64,000 bases of DNA from contig CM074698.1 of assembly GCA_037367355.1 (NCBI GenBank), forward strand, positions 2,852,001 through 2,916,000, given 5' to 3'. This stretch comes from Neoscytalidium dimidiatum (Eukaryota > Ascomycota > Dothideomycetes > Botryosphaeriales > Botryosphaeriaceae). The translations under genes were made by a program, and so were the position numbers. Below are positions 10,739 through 23,677 of this stretch, in pieces; position 1 is the stretch's first letter; every line of letters begins with the position of its first letter. The notes under the pieces were generated by a model. The model searched no databases and was not told where the DNA came from. It was given only the letters and a program-made list of their open reading frames with translations.

Positions 10739-13700
10739 ATGGACCCGAAATATTCAAGTCACCCCCACTCTACGAGGCGCAGAGGCGTAACCAGACCGGA
10801 TAGCCATAACAGGGCCCATTACCCTCACTACGCGGCTCACCCCAGTGAGCATGGGAGTCGCAAATATGCACACCAACCAACTGCAGTAGCCCAGCAAGTC
10901 CGACCTATCTTGTCAGGATCCTCGCAAAGACACTTCTACAACATGGGCGCGTACAATACTCAGGATGCTAGAGAAAATCTGAATATGGAAGCCGTTGAGC
11001 ATTTTGGACCAGAGATGCATGCACGCAACGTACACTTCCGGGATGTGGAGACAGAGACAAACTCACCCACAGCCAGCACCGAGCCCCCGGTGACCAGTCA
11101 TCGGTATGTCCATATCTTCAACAACCCATATCGAGACGAAGGAAAGTATCAACCATCTGATGGAAATGGCAGGTTTGAACTGGATCCATATCACCGACAT
11201 GGGAAGGTAGATGAATTCTCTCCACAGCGCATCTCAAAGAGCAGCCGGGTGTACGCAGGCTTGCGCCGTGATCGCGGTTCCAGCAACTATACTCCTCATC
11301 AGCAACTCTACTTTCCAGGATCTGACCATCATAAGGTCAATGGAACCAAATATGCTTCTGGTAAGGCGCACCACACTACTTCTGAAGCCAGAAAGCGCAT
11401 GCTTAACAGACAGAATACAGATCATTCAAACCATGCTTCGATGGTGCAAATACACAATGGTCATGAAATCCACTCGAACAAGGTACCCAATTCTGCCTCG
11501 CATCATTGGCAACTTCGAAACGGATCTGCACGCACAAATCCTCAGGTGGAAGTGATCAACCTCACTGGCGATGGCTCTGATCAAGACGAGGATGTACAAG
11601 TCCCCTCAAGCAGCCATGTTCTCCACCACCGCTATCAGAGCGATCACAGTACCAAAATCCCACATGCCCGCAGGGGTCGATACAACGGGTTTGATGGACG
11701 TGGAAGAAAAGCCTACGACACTGAAATTCAAGGGTATGTCACCGACGCAGATTACAGGGCCAGCCGCCACAAGGACCGGCCAAGAAGCCGTGTTCGCCGC
11801 AGAGAGTATGACTGCAATAGGGTTACTACATACGCTCAGACTGATGATGAGGGCCTGATGCCGGAATACAACCACCACATCGATGGTTCTCATCACCGCT
11901 CAGATCCTCATCGCCCACTAAAACGCGGCTATAGCCCCGATATGCACGTGCCCCCTCCTTCTCAAGCTGCTCCGCCAATACACACGAAACGCCTGCGAGC
12001 CAAGAAATGCGATACTGCCTACGCTGGAACTATCAAGAGCCAAATACACGAGTTGGAGATTCCGAGGCTGGGAGGTGCCCTCTTTCAGGGAGTAACCAAA
12101 GCCAACTTAGGTTCCCAAGCTAAAGCTACTCGTGCCGCACCAGCCTTTATGGACGAGGGATCTGATGAAGATCCGTGGCCGCTTCCAGACAACAAACTAG
12201 ACGTGAAGGACGCTACGGAAGAGGAGGATTCCCCGGTCTGGGCACAGAATCGTTCTAAATTGGACGAGCGGGAGGTCATGCGCCAACCTGTGACCCAAGT
12301 GCCGGCTCGAAACGGAAGGAAGCGTGATATCTCTGGCGAATCTGGATCTCAGGTTCTACGAACGCAGGTAGGGCATGGGAAGGTCGTTGAAAGTGTTGAG
12401 CAGGATGTGGAAATGACCGACCTCCTCGACGAGCCACGACAGCCGTTCGGCCGTGCGGGCCTGCCCAACCCTTCTCAAGCGGCCACACGCGTATCCGAAA
12501 CCCCTCCTGCCGCCAGCGCCGGACTGTATGATTGCGGTTCTCCATGTTCGCTCTCGTCACAGGCCATTAGCAAGCTCAAGCTCAACCCAAGACAGCGAAT
12601 GCGGGAGGCGGCAAGACAAGCCCGGGAGTTCAATACTGAAGAAGAGTACACCAGGGCCACAGCCAGCCAAACGCCTCAGCCAAGCAAGCCTCGATTAAAA
12701 CTCAGTACTCCAAGGTCGTTCATCGCTCGACCAGAACCCTCCGTCCAACAGCGTGATTCAGCCGCCGATCGTCCGATTGAGATTTCAAGCGCCGAGCCAA
12801 GTGATGACAGCGACACAACCAGTAGCGAGGAAGACGACGAGGATGCCGATGCCAAAAAAGGCAGAGGCAGCACAAGGAAGGACGAAATGAAGATTGACAG
12901 CGGAAGGCGGAATGCCAAATTCAAGGACGTCCCGGTGCGCGAGCTGAAGAAATTGAGGGACGAGTTACCGAGCGCACTCGCGACAGAAGCTACTGCAGAG
13001 GAGAAGTCGGGTGCCACAGCTGTAGTCAAGTCCCCTGCTAGGAAGCGTGCCAACAGAACTTCGAATGCGGCTATCATTCGGAAGGCGCTGCGCAAGCAGG
13101 CGAAGGACAAGGCTTCAGATGTCGAACAGGAACCTCGTGGTCGACCGCCCAAGTCCGGCACCGCCAATGCCAAAGCTATCCAGGATCAGAAGGAGGAAGA
13201 GTCTGCCTGGAAACAAGCTATGACGGCACTCGATGAGATGCAAAGATCACCTTCGGCTCCGCGCCGACCCAATTCCGTTGGCCACGAGAAAGAGAGCGGT
13301 GACTCTACCACGACTATCTGTGAGGACGGAAATCACTCCGCCTACGAGGATAGTGGTGAAGATGAAGACGAAAACGAAGACGAAGATCTGATGAAGCGAA
13401 TTCAAGAAAGGGAGGAGGCGAAGAAGAAGGTTGCGAAGGACAAGAAGGCGCTGGCCCGTGTGAAGGCTAGGCAGGCTCTGCTTGAAGCCGAAATCGAGGC
13501 TGGACTGAAGCGTGCGATGGGTGTAGTAGCGGAGAAGCCGGCGTTGAAGGCAGGCAAAGAGGGTGACGTGACGAAGAAGAGAGTGCGCCCAAAGAAAGTG
13601 GATACCCGGAGCCCAGAACTCAAAAGCGCAGAGTTTGTGGAGGAGGAGTCGGACGATGAAGAGCTTGCAGATGCTGACAATGGTAGTATGAAAGGGAAAG

Positions 13701-16172
13701 AAGCCCCAGGGTGTGCTACACAAGAGGCGGAAATCCTCGGGGGTGCCGACACAGTGATGCTACAAACAGGGGAACGTCTCAATACCGCCAACCAGCCCGA
13801 TGATGCAAATGCTGATGAAGAGTTTGACTCCTTGTTTACCGACCCGCAGCCTGCTGGAGATAGCAACATGAATGGTGCTGCGGAATCCGATACACCTGCG
13901 AGGCATGAGCGAAATTATCTCAGACAACCAGGTAACGGATCTCGTGGTAGAGTAGGAAGCTATGAAGGTATAGGTGTTCAGCCAAGTGTAAAAGATGGAG
14001 GTCAGAGCGTTGGGGGTACTGACGAACAAGGAGGTATGGAATTTTTGCGACTTGATCATGGCCTCTTTCTCGAGCTATCTCTTCTCTCTTCTCTACTACT
14101 TCTTCTGTAAACTCTACAGCTTGTCTCCAATACTCTTTCCTCTTGGCTCCGCTTTCTCAGTAATTCACGGTTTCGCTGACACATGCACAGACGTTACCAA
14201 CATCCAGAGTCTTCAGCCCGTTCAGAATGGCGAGGGTCATCAGGACACTTTAGATGGATCTCCCGAGCAAGCTGCATCACCAGCACCGATCACCGAGGAA
14301 AATGCCACAGCCGGTGCTGACAAGAAGTCCACAGAAGCTGAATCGAGCAGTTCATCTGCTCAAACCACTCAGGAAGAGCCCGCTGATCTGCAGTCAATGC
14401 TAGCCGGTGCCAGGAAGGAACCTCCGAAGAATCAGGACAATTGCCGTTATAACACCCGAAAGACTGCGCCCATCAGCGCTATGGAAGCGGCTCAGCACAG
14501 TGCTAACAGAAGAGAGCAAGCGCTTGCGAAGGGTCCACTCAAAACGGTACCCCAATCGCTCGAAAAAATTTTGGGTTCCCAGAGCGCTCCTTTTAAGAAG
14601 ACTCAAGGAGTGAATGGTATCGATCTTGGAAGCAGAACTCCCAAGCATGATCGCAAACCGAAGACCGGCGCTCTCTTGCCAACCCCCAAGCCAAAGAGCC
14701 AGATCAACTCTGTAGTGCGCCGGAAAGCCGAACGTCTTCCACGTGAGGACGAGCTTCTTTCACGGAAGATAACGAAGAGGAACGGGGTATCCGTTGCCCC
14801 TGGCTACGTCCGAAGACCATCCACGGTGTTGAATGATCCAGAGTCTACCGACTTCGGCCCTCTGGTTGACAAGACGCCAACGACTCCCTGGTCGGTGATC
14901 ACTGAAGACGACAAGAATCTCCACCACTGGAAGGAGAAGGGGCTCAAATGGGAGGAGATTCGGACGTTATATGCCGCATTGACTGGCAAGGCATTCTCGA
15001 AACGAGGTCTCGTAAATCGCCTGGAACGCGTGCGCCGAGCTTGGCCGGAGCTGCAGAAGGAGGAGGACGAGAAAGAGAAAGAGAGCGAACCAAGGGGCTT
15101 GGCTGCTCTCGTTACGGCAAAGGACGCCGAGAAGGATGCCCATGAAGGAGAGCAGCAGCAGCAGCAGCAGGAACCGCCGCAGCTGGGCGGCAAGAAATGG
15201 GACCCGAATGCTTATGAGCAATACAGGGCCAACCAGCAGGCTCTTGCGGATTTCCTAACCGATGGCGAAGCGTCGGATGAAGAAGCCGAAGACTATGAAG
15301 AATCTGATGGTGAAGAGGATGATGGAGCTCCAACCATGGTCGCACGAACCGTCTTCGAGCCCGAGCCGCTCGACGAGAACGAAGTGTGGTTCCAATACCA
15401 CGTGCGCCGCAAATACTGGGGTCCGAACGAGTCCGAAGACCAAGTAAAAGAAGAGATCGAGATCGGGCCGGCCGGCTACAACACCATGTGGGAAGCGAAC
15501 ATGGCCGCGGGCAAGGAGATCCAGCTCCGGCGCTTCGGTCTCCCCGGCGCCAGCGTCGACTGCCGGTCCTTCTCCTGCGTCACGGACGACGACGGCATGC
15601 AGCACTACCGTGCGGAAAGCGCCTGGGGCACCGTGCTCGTCTCCGTCAGCCGCTCCCTGCGGTCCCCGCTCTCCCCCGGCTCCCTCGCGGCTCGTCCGGC
15701 CGTGACGAGCGCGCGCAGTGCGTGGCAGTCGAAGCGACAGTGGGTCGTGCGGAGCAAGGAGATCCACACGGTCGTCACGCACACGTGCGTGCCCGGCCTC
15801 CCTCCCGACACGAACACCGAGGACCATCTGAATTATCTCTTCGAACCCCCAGCTCCGCACGTCGAGAAGGTCCTGCAACGTCACGAACGCAATCATCGCC
15901 TCCTCGGCGCGTACACGGTGTTTGACATGGCGAATATTGAGGCTGGAAGGGCGCTGCTGGAGATGTGCGCTCCGAGGAGCCAAAGGATTGACGCTATTCA
16001 GGAGAGGATGGAGATGAAGAAGGAGATTGACAGGGAGGTGAAGGAGTTGGAGAAGGTGGAGGGACTGCTGGCGAGGAGGATGGAGATGAGAGGGTGCAGC
16101 GGCGCGGAGGCCCCCGTTGAAGTGGAGGTTTGGGTTGAGGAGTGCGTGCTGGGTGGACCAAGGAACGTGTGA
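10739..16172 (+). CDS. Large charged nuclear-type protein with SANT/Myb-like segment, unknown function
   Basis: I do not recognise a named orthologue. Two exons (10739-14033 and 14191-16172) join in phase to 1758 residues. The first 1000 residues are mostly disordered: His/Arg/Ser rich, then mixed-charge, with an acidic SSEEDDEDADAKK patch followed by basic RKRANRTSNAAIIRK-type sequence. A strongly charged helix from about residue 885 (LMKRIQEREEAKKKVAKDKK) looks like a coiled coil. Residues about 1329-1385 (TPWSVITEDDKNLHHWKEKG, then LVNRLERVRRAWPEL) resemble a SANT/Myb three-helix fold with the spaced tryptophans. The last 260 residues are less biased, contain WFQYHVRRKYWGP and several tryptophans, and may be a folded domain; a Glu/Lys coiled coil follows. 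The composition suggests a chromatin or DNA-associated role (inference). The start is the first in-frame ATG, 62 bp after the E-box pair. Confidence 0.8.
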
Positions 16173-17493
16173 GTGGCCAATAAAGGTGGTGGTGGTAATG
16201 GTGATCGATCACTGGCGGTGGCTGGCTACGGCCTTGGAACGATTTGGTGTGGTAGATGGGAGGAGTTCTTGCACTTCTTACTGATGCACTCGGATGGACT
16301 TTATTTTCTTGATCTGCAGACTATGGGGGATCTGAGGAGTTACTATAGGCGGGACGGCGTACGGGTTTACACGAAATGGTCACTTCGAATTTTCATAGGC
16401 ATGAACGCTTCTCTCCGGGTAGTGAAAGTTTGAACAGACAGCGGAGCTGCTCAAAACGGCGACTGGTATCTACTCTGGCCTTGATCCCAAGAAGTGATGT
16501 TCGAATTGGCTCGCCGTTGCCAACACCATAATGCTGGGCCGCCAACGGTTTTCTGGAACAAGTGTCAGATCGGTTTTGCAGCCTGACAGCTCGGCTAATC
16601 GGCACCGCTTTCCTGTTCCCTTGTCTAGTCTTGTCTTAGCATTTCAGCCTTGCATGAATTTTACTCAGCGACTCCCCGACGTTGCATGCCTCTGCGCGCA
16701 CCCGACGAACCCAATCTTCTCACCAGATCGCCTGCAGACACCGTTTCAGCGGACCTGGAAACCGGCCTTCTCCACCTAAAAGATATGCTTATGCGTTCCG
16801 CCAGCTGAAACTCGCAGCACCTCGGCAACGAAACTGCGCATCCCGGCTTACGCGGGACCAACTGGAGTTCCGGTGAGTGATTGCCAAATGAGATCGGTCC
16901 GATCGGATGTCGCTTTCGCTCAGGCTGCCGCCTCGCCTCCCTCCCGAACTATCCGACGTGGGCCGCCGGTGACAAATCGGGCAGTGCTCTAATTGCCCAA
17001 GTAGATTGCAGTAATCATACGAGATCAAGGTCTAGTACACGTTAGCTGAACCTAGCAATCAGTTCTTGGACCAATCCAAGCGAAGATGTTGGCAATAGTT
17101 GTACATACCTACCCCGCAACCCCACATTCGTGGATGCGCTGCAGGGACGTCGGCAGCCTTACCGCATTTGCAGCAATGTGGGGAAGCATCTATGTATGCT
17201 CCTAACCACTCCTTATGCACAACACCAGACCTCGTGTTCGACAGAGATCATGAGCCCCGGCAGTACGCTTCGGCAGGGGCTGAGCCTGCTTGGACCCCGA
17301 AGAGTCAATCCGGCAGGTGGGATGTCTTCAATATCGGACAAAGTGTGGAGAGGATGAACTGAGTATAAAAAGGGGCGGGTAGCAGGCACAGCAAGATGCG
17401 CCTCCTACACCACCATCGGGTCTTTCTTCTTTCCCGGCCCTATAAGCTTTAGCCAGAAGACGTTATCCGGGAGAGAAAGCATCGTCACCAACC
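16173..17493. other. Intergenic region upstream of the carotenoid oxygenase gene
   Basis: No gene recognised. The first 200 bases are the 3' flank of the large protein gene. The rest appears to be the promoter of the oxygenase gene, with a clear TATA box near its end. Confidence 0.5.
17364..17371 (+). promoter_or_regulatory. TATA box of the carotenoid oxygenase gene
   Basis: TATAAAAA lies 130 bp before the ATG at 17494 and is followed by GGGGCGGG. Position and sequence fit a core promoter element; TATA-containing fungal genes tend to be regulated rather than constitutive. Confidence 0.6.
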
Positions 17494-17708
17494 ATGGCAA
17501 CCACCGACTCCCAATCCCACCTCCTTCACTCCGACCCCACCAACCCGGACTACCACTACCACCACAATCTCCCCTCGAAATGGCCAGTCGCCCTCGACCT
17601 CGCCGGCAGCGACCAGCCCTGCCGCCTCGAAGGCGCTATCGGCGACCTCCCGGTCCTGGGCACCATTCCCCCTGAAATCAACGGCACCGTAAGCTCTCTC
17701 TCTCTTTT

Positions 17709-17743
<35 letters not shown>

Positions 17744-17746
17744 TTT

Positions 17747-17801
<55 letters not shown>

Positions 17802-17912
17802 TTTTCTCTCTCTCTCTCTCTTTCTCTCTCTTTATTTCTTTCTCTCTCTTTATTTCTTTCTCTCTCTTTCTCTCTCTTTATTTCTTTCTCTCTCTTTATT
17901 TCTTTCTCTCTT

Positions 17913-17943
<31 letters not shown>

Positions 17944-19485
17944 ATTAGAAAGTAAAAACCCCTCCTCCTCCTCTCCCTCACTAACACGAACCCCCCTTTC
18001 CCTCTCAAACACCAGTTCTACCGCGTCATGTGCGACCCGTTCGTGCCGCCGCACCCGCAAAACGTGCCCATCGACGGCGACGGCAGCATCTCGGCGTTCC
18101 GCATCCGCGACGGGCGCGTCGACATGCGGGTCGCGTACGTCGAGACGGAGCGGTACGCGCTCGAGCGGCGCAAGGGGGCGCGCCTGTTCGGCCTGTACCG
18201 CAACCCGTTCACGCACCACCCGTGCGTGCGCGCGGCGGTCGACAGCACGGCCAACACCAACCTCGTGCTGTGGGCGGGCCGGCTGCTCGCGCTCAAGGAG
18301 GTGGCGCTGCCGTACGCCGTCGACCCGGACACGCTGGCGACGCTGGGGTACGATCCGTTCGGGGGGGAGGGGGAGGGGGTCCTCCGGGCCAAGACGTTCA
18401 CGGCGCATCCGAAGGTCGATCCGGCCCGGGGCGAGCTGGTGGCGTTCGGGTACGAGGCCGCGGGGCTGGGCACGCGCGACGTGGTGGTGTACGCGCTGGA
18501 CCGGGCCGGCGAGGTCGTCGACGGCAGCGTCGTGCGGCTGGACAGCCCGTGGTGCGCCTTCATCCACGACTGCGCGGTCACGGCGAACTGGGTCGTGCTG
18601 GTGCTGTGGCCGTTCGAGGCGGACGTCGAGCGCATGCGGCGCGGCGGGCAGCACTGGGCGTGGAGCTACGACCGGCCGGCGACGTTCGTGGTCGTGCCGC
18701 GGACCAGGGCGCGGGGCGGGAAGAAGGCGGCCGGGTGGAGCGAGGGCGAGACGCGGACGTACCGCTGGAGGAACTGCATGCCCATCCACACGGGCGCGGC
18801 GTGGGAGGAGGTCGCCGGCGACGGGCGCACCACGCTGTTCTTCGAGTCCAGCCGCGTGCACGACAACGCCTTCCCCTTCTTCCCGCCCGACGACGGCCGC
18901 GCGCCCGCCCCGGATCGCGCGAGGGCCGACTACGTCCGCTGGACGCTCGACCTCGGCGAGCCGTCCGGCGCCCGCGTGCCGGACCCGCTCGTCGTCCTGG
19001 ACATGCCGACCGAGTTCCCGCGCGTCGACGAGCGCTTCCTCACGAGCCGCTGCCGCGTCTTCTGGGCCGACGTCTTCCTGCCCGAGCGCAGCGACGACGG
19101 CGGCGGCGGCAAGAACATCTTCCAGGGCCTGAACGCCCTCGCCATGCACAGCCACGACACCGGCCAGACCCGCTTCTTCTACGCCGGCGACGACTCGCTG
19201 GTGCAGGAGCCCGTCTTCGTCCCGCGCCGCGCGGACGCGCCCGAGGGCGACGGCTGGGTCCTGGCCATGGTCGAGCGGCGGAAGGCGAACAGGAACGACC
19301 TGGTCGTCCTCGACACGCGCGAGTTCGAGAAGCCGGTCGCCATCGTGCAGCTGCCCCTGCACCTCAAGGCGCAGATCCACGGGAACTGGGTCGACGCGAG
19401 CGAGCTGGGCGAGTGGAATAGCCTCGTCAAGGAGATCCCCGAGGTCAGGATCAGTGGAAGGGGAGCCCTGGAGCCCCTGCTTTGA
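17494..19485 (+). CDS. Carotenoid/stilbene cleavage oxygenase (RPE65/CCD family)
   Basis: Non-haem iron(II) dioxygenase that splits a carbon-carbon double bond in carotenoids, apocarotenoids or stilbenes. Exons 17494-17688 and 18016-19485 give 554 residues. The four iron-binding histidines can be placed: His196 (TAHPKVD), His249 (AFIHDC), His323 ([10 protein letters not shown], at the usual HxxNAYE position) and His520 (QIHGNWV near the C-terminus). The early PCRLEG...[14 protein letters not shown] segment is the classic family N-terminus. There is no signal peptide or membrane segment, so it is probably cytosolic. Exon 2 is strikingly GC-rich with nearly all G/C third positions, more than neighbouring genes, and so gives long spurious open frames on both strands. 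The NAYE-type Asn-Ala-Tyr is altered to Gly-Ala-Ala-Trp. Substrate cannot be told from sequence; a lignostilbene-like activity is possible. Confidence 0.9.
17695..17943. repeat. Pyrimidine microsatellite filling the oxygenase intron
   Basis: About 250 bp of almost pure C/T on the plus strand, built of (CT)n with TTT interruptions and, from about 17830, repeating TTTATTTCTTTCTCTCTC units. It occupies most of the 327-nt intron 17689-18015, whose GTAAGC donor and CACCAG acceptor remain intact. Confidence 0.95.
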
Positions 19486-19649
19486 AGTCGAGCGATTGGG
19501 TCGCTTTTTGACGGTCGTTTTCATCTTGGGGCATATTCTTGTCTCATTCCGGCATCTTATGAAGTACACGACGCCTCGAGGTATATCCATGCATCCCACA
19601 CCATAAGCAGCACTGTACGTACATACAAAGGAAATGCGAATGAAAATCG

Positions 19650-21173
19650 TCATCTGTGGTTCGCCTGCACGCCAACAGTGTAACCCCATGAGTCCGTAAC
19701 GGGTGACGTCGCCAGGCCGCCCTGGCTTGCTGTGCTGGCCGACCTGCTTACTCCGCTTGGCGCTCTCTCCGAGTACACTTCGGACGTAGACAGGACGTGG
19801 ATCCCGCCTTTGGAGCTCTTGTTGTCTTCTAGCTCGACCTCTTCGGCGAAGCCCTGCTCGCTGTCGTGGCGGAAAGAACCCGGGTCGGAAGGTAGTCTGT
19901 TGATGCCGTTGCTGTGGGCCCAGTTGCGGTTCGTCGTGAGGTGGTGCTGTGAACGCTTTCCGCTGCGACCGGACGAGCCGAAGCTGCTGGCGTAGGGGAA
20001 CACGCGCACCAAAATGGGGCGGAGAGAAGGGAGGCAAGCGCAGATAATACAAACCTGCGGGGGAAAAAAAAATGTCGGGTGAGTGCGAGATAAAGAGCAA
20101 CAAATTGCTATGAGAACTTACATGGACTTCGATCACGCTCCACATGGATGGCTCGGAGTTGGCAAAGTTGGGGTCGGGTGATGTGAGAGAAACAGTGATG
20201 GCGTGAAGGCGGACGATGGACATGATGCAACCACTGCAAGCATGAATTAGTTGTGACCTTTTCTCGAAGGCTTTTTCACTTTTCTTCTTTCCAACTTACA
20301 ATCCACCCAAGCTGAAAGCAAAAATCAAACCATACTTCTGGTTTTTCGGGATATTGAGCTTTAGTAGAGCAGGAACAGGAATGACAATGACAGCGATGTC
20401 CGTCATAATGTTCATAGCGATGGCGATGTAGTAGTACACTGCTGCGTTGACACAGGTGCCCGGCAAGGCTCTATTCCAGGATTTCTCGACAGGCGTGCAC
20501 GAAAAGACGCCAACCAGATCTCCTTGGATGGTGTAGGCGACGACGATAGCTATCATAGCCCAAGTGGCGATCTTAGTCCGTCTTCCTACGAAGATGCGGA
20601 GATACTGGGAGAGGATCGACAGCTTGGCGAATCCTATAGCAGAAACGTAGAGCCATATCGATGCCCAGAACCTTGAACTCGTCAGTGCTTTGCTCGTGAA
20701 GGATAAATTTTTATTTGCGGCACTTGTGCCAGCACTTGGGTTTTCACTTGGGTTTCCCAGCGGTAACGGTATTTCAGTGTGCGATATTTTTCCATCATTG
20801 AGAGTCCCAGAGATGGCAGTCTGATAGATTAAATGAAAATCGATTTTACTTACCAGATGTTCTGTTCCATGACCATGGCCGGGTCAAGAGTGTTTGAATG
20901 AAGGCCCATTCCATTCTGCGCTTCTGTTCAACAGGTCAGCAACCGCCAGAGACAACTCGGAGACAAGCACATACGCCTCCAGATAGTCACCGCCAAGGGA
21001 ACAGTGAACACGAACGCCGTGATAGCCAGCGAATCATCCCATCCCAGCCGACCTTGCACCCGCGCTCGAGTCGCAACCTTCAGACTGAGGAAGGCAAATG
21101 AAAGCACCGTAACGACCGTGGTAGTGACTGCGGCTTGCCGCGCACTGGGCGCGATTTCGGCACCGGACAGCAT
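19650..21173 (-). CDS. PTH11-like rhodopsin-fold integral membrane protein
   Basis: Seven-helix plasma-membrane protein of the large fungal rhodopsin-domain family that includes Pth11-like putative receptors; the ligand is unknown. Five exons on the minus strand (20975-21173, 20854-20923, 20300-20671, 20122-20233, 19650-20054) join in phase to 385 residues. Family hallmarks are RLGWDDSLAITAF in helix 1-2, AKLSILSQYLRIF, FSCTPVEKSWNRALPGTCVN in the extracellular loop, the long helices around YYYIAIAMNIMTDIAVIVIP, IPKNQKYGLIFAFSLGGFGC and SMWSVIEVHVCIICACLPSLRP. A cytosolic tail of about 115 residues, Ser/Gly rich, ends the protein. There is no CFEM cysteine domain at the N-terminus. It converges with the oxygenase gene: its stop lies 164 bp beyond that gene's stop. 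Confidence 0.88.
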
Positions 21174-23677
21174 CGTGAGAGCTGAATCAAGGAAGACGAA
21201 GGCGTTGCGTCGCCGTCAACGAAGACGAGGACGGCCCGAATGCGGTTGAAAAGATGGGGCAATGTCTCCACGTCGAACCTGGGGAAGGGCGGGAGGATAT
21301 AGAAGGATGTGATATACGGCCCTTTTGGCCCGTCCCGAGGTTGCTAAGGATGCAGGTTAGCGAATCAGCCAGCATCCCGCCCAGATGAGTTCTGTGGAAC
21401 TAATGGGATGTGTAGTATCACAGGGGACGGGAAAGGCGATGGGAGGCGCTACCTTGGCTAACGCTCGACCCGCGCCAGATCCAGCGGACGGGGGGCCCGT
21501 CGCCCGCGGTCGACAAGCTTCGAGATGCAGGCCGGATTAGGCACCCGTCGCCCATGCTCATTATCTCCTGGACCGATGAAACACTGCAAGTGCTTCTACT
21601 CTAGTGAAAGAAAGGGGGGGGTTTGCGCGAAGGCTGAGCGCACGCCCACCATCTGCGCCATGTCATACCCCGCGGCATGTGCCAACCCAGGACTGTTCCC
21701 TGCAGACATCCTGCTGATTCGCAAGCTGTGCGCAAGCTTTGTGTGATTAGTGCGCCCACAGGCGTTCTGCGCTCTGAGATCTGCCAAGGCCATGTCTAAA
21801 TAAGCCAAGCTATGGCCGACGCGATTCGGTGTTCGTTCCTGGTGCCACGCGAAGCATGCGCGACATCGAGGTCGTATGGACCGGGGGTTGAGTTTGGTAG
21901 ATGAGCAAGGCCACATAGCTGTAACGATGGTCGAGTCTGGCTACTGATGGTGTGTGGCCTGATATTTCACCCGTAGGGCTGCCGGGATCCGCCAGGGCAA
22001 AGATGGTGCCAGAAGGATTGTACCTGGCCCGCCGTCAATCTACGATCCCACGGCTGAGTTGCAGTTGACGCGGGCTGACAGTCCCCTCTTTGCGGCGAGG
22101 GATCTGCCCTGGCAAGAAGCTGTATCCTAGGCTCGCAATCGGGTCGCGCCCAATTTTGGCCCGTCCGCTCCGCGGGAGCTGCGCAAGCGCTAAAGGCTTA
22201 GCCTGGCCGCCGAATGATTAGCAGAGCATCTCGGTCGCTGTTCCCATTGGCGCGAATCAGGTCCGTCACGTCCAGGGCCCAACGGCGTGAAGGCAAAGGG
22301 ACTTAAGACAGATATGGAAATAGTTGCACCGGACGAGAGATGCTCCGCGAGCCCCGAGAGCGCCACTGGCGAGCGGGAGCAAGCGACGGACCTCCCTAGC
22401 CTGCCGGACTAGCTGCAGTCCGTTGATCGTTCTCCAGTCCAGAAATATTTGCGAGACGCGGGGATAACTCCGAGGCATTGGACCGTATGTCTCATCGAAT
22501 GGACTCGCAACTCAAGCCAAGCGAGCCCCGGGGGGGGGGGGTTCACCACTGAGCCGTTCTTTGCGGGGACGGGAGGCGATCGATAGGGATGATGACGGCT
22601 ACATTCGACGAATTGTCATGCGGTAAAATCCATGAGCCTCATGGGCGGATAAATGCAACAACGACAACCCAGAACTCCAGACGACGGCCAGATCTGATGT
22701 GAAAGATCCAGGAGAAGCCGGAACAATAATCTGGCAGCGACTCTAGAACGTCTTCCGCCTCAGAATCGCTTTGTACTTCATCTCCTACCGCGCTTGTTCT
22801 TCTGCGGCGAACGAGAGCCGCCGTCGCTGCATAGCGTTCCACACACATCAGCGGCTGCGCCCTGGCTACTGACTTAGGGGTACAGCCGCTCCGCATCTGG
22901 CCGCAACTATGACCATTGCAGCAAGTTGCTGCGGAGAGTTTTGCAGATCGTAGGAGGAGTTTTTGCGGCGCAGCGATGGCGCCTTCACCGGAGGGCAGCC
23001 GGGCTGGGGCGCAGCAAGTATCCGCCACGTACCAATATCTCGATGAGGCTCCGACTCGGGACCACCATGGCGGAAAGAGCCAGAGGACTGGGCATGGAAC
23101 GCCAGCCTCGGACTGTCTGCTCTCATGGAGGGAAGAGGATACAATGGCGTCTGACCGAGATTGATGGGGGAAGAGCTGCCGAAATTCTGTTGGAAATGAA
23201 GCTTTGGCACGGCTAAAGCCGAGAGAGGATTGAGGAGCGGCTGAGAAGGATGCTCGACTTGCCCTCTGGGGCTGGTGGCGGAGCAGGAATCTTGCTCAGA
23301 CGGGCGACTGAGTTCCTTCTGTTCCTCCCCGAATGATGGCTGTCAGATGGCTCGTCGAAAATGAGAGGTGATGCATCCGTACCAGCGGACTTCGCCGGTG
23401 CTCGCTCGCTTTCGAATTGACATGAATGGCTAGTGCAATGGCACTCTGCCGCCATTGGGACTCAGAGCATTGGACCTAAAAACGCCTTGGTTCAACGACG
23501 AGCATGAGGAGCACCGACCAGATGGCATTGAGAGACAGCAGCTTGTAATCTACACCTTATGAATTTCAGTTATTCCCGTTTGTCGGACAACTCAGGCCGT
23601 GTGCTCTCACATAACCCATCTGCTGACTAGCGAAGTGTAGGAATTCGTAATAAGAGATACGAGAAGGTACTACAGAA
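21174..23677. other. Long intergenic region with a G12 run
   Basis: 2.5 kb without a gene I can support. A 12-G run sits at 22530-22541. On the minus strand, frames at 23213-23455 and 22866-23210 are Ser/Pro rich and nearly abut, so an unrecognised hypothetical gene is possible, but there is no family signature and the join needs a frame change. No transposon ends were seen. Confidence 0.4.

Noticed and set aside
18030..19421. A 463-codon second frame inside the oxygenase exon
   Set aside because: Arg/Ala/Gly-rich shadow of the same GC-rich exon; the oxygenase frame carries all four iron histidines.
17896..20223. A 775-codon open frame on the minus strand
   Set aside because: It lies antisense to the carotenoid oxygenase exon, is biased to Arg/Pro/Val/Asp as expected from reading GC-rich codons backwards, and shows no domain.
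22866..23455. Possible small minus-strand gene (Ser/Pro-rich frames at 23213-23455 and 22866-23210)
   Set aside because: The frames nearly meet, but joining them needs a frame change without clear splice sites, and no family motif is seen. Transcript data would be needed.
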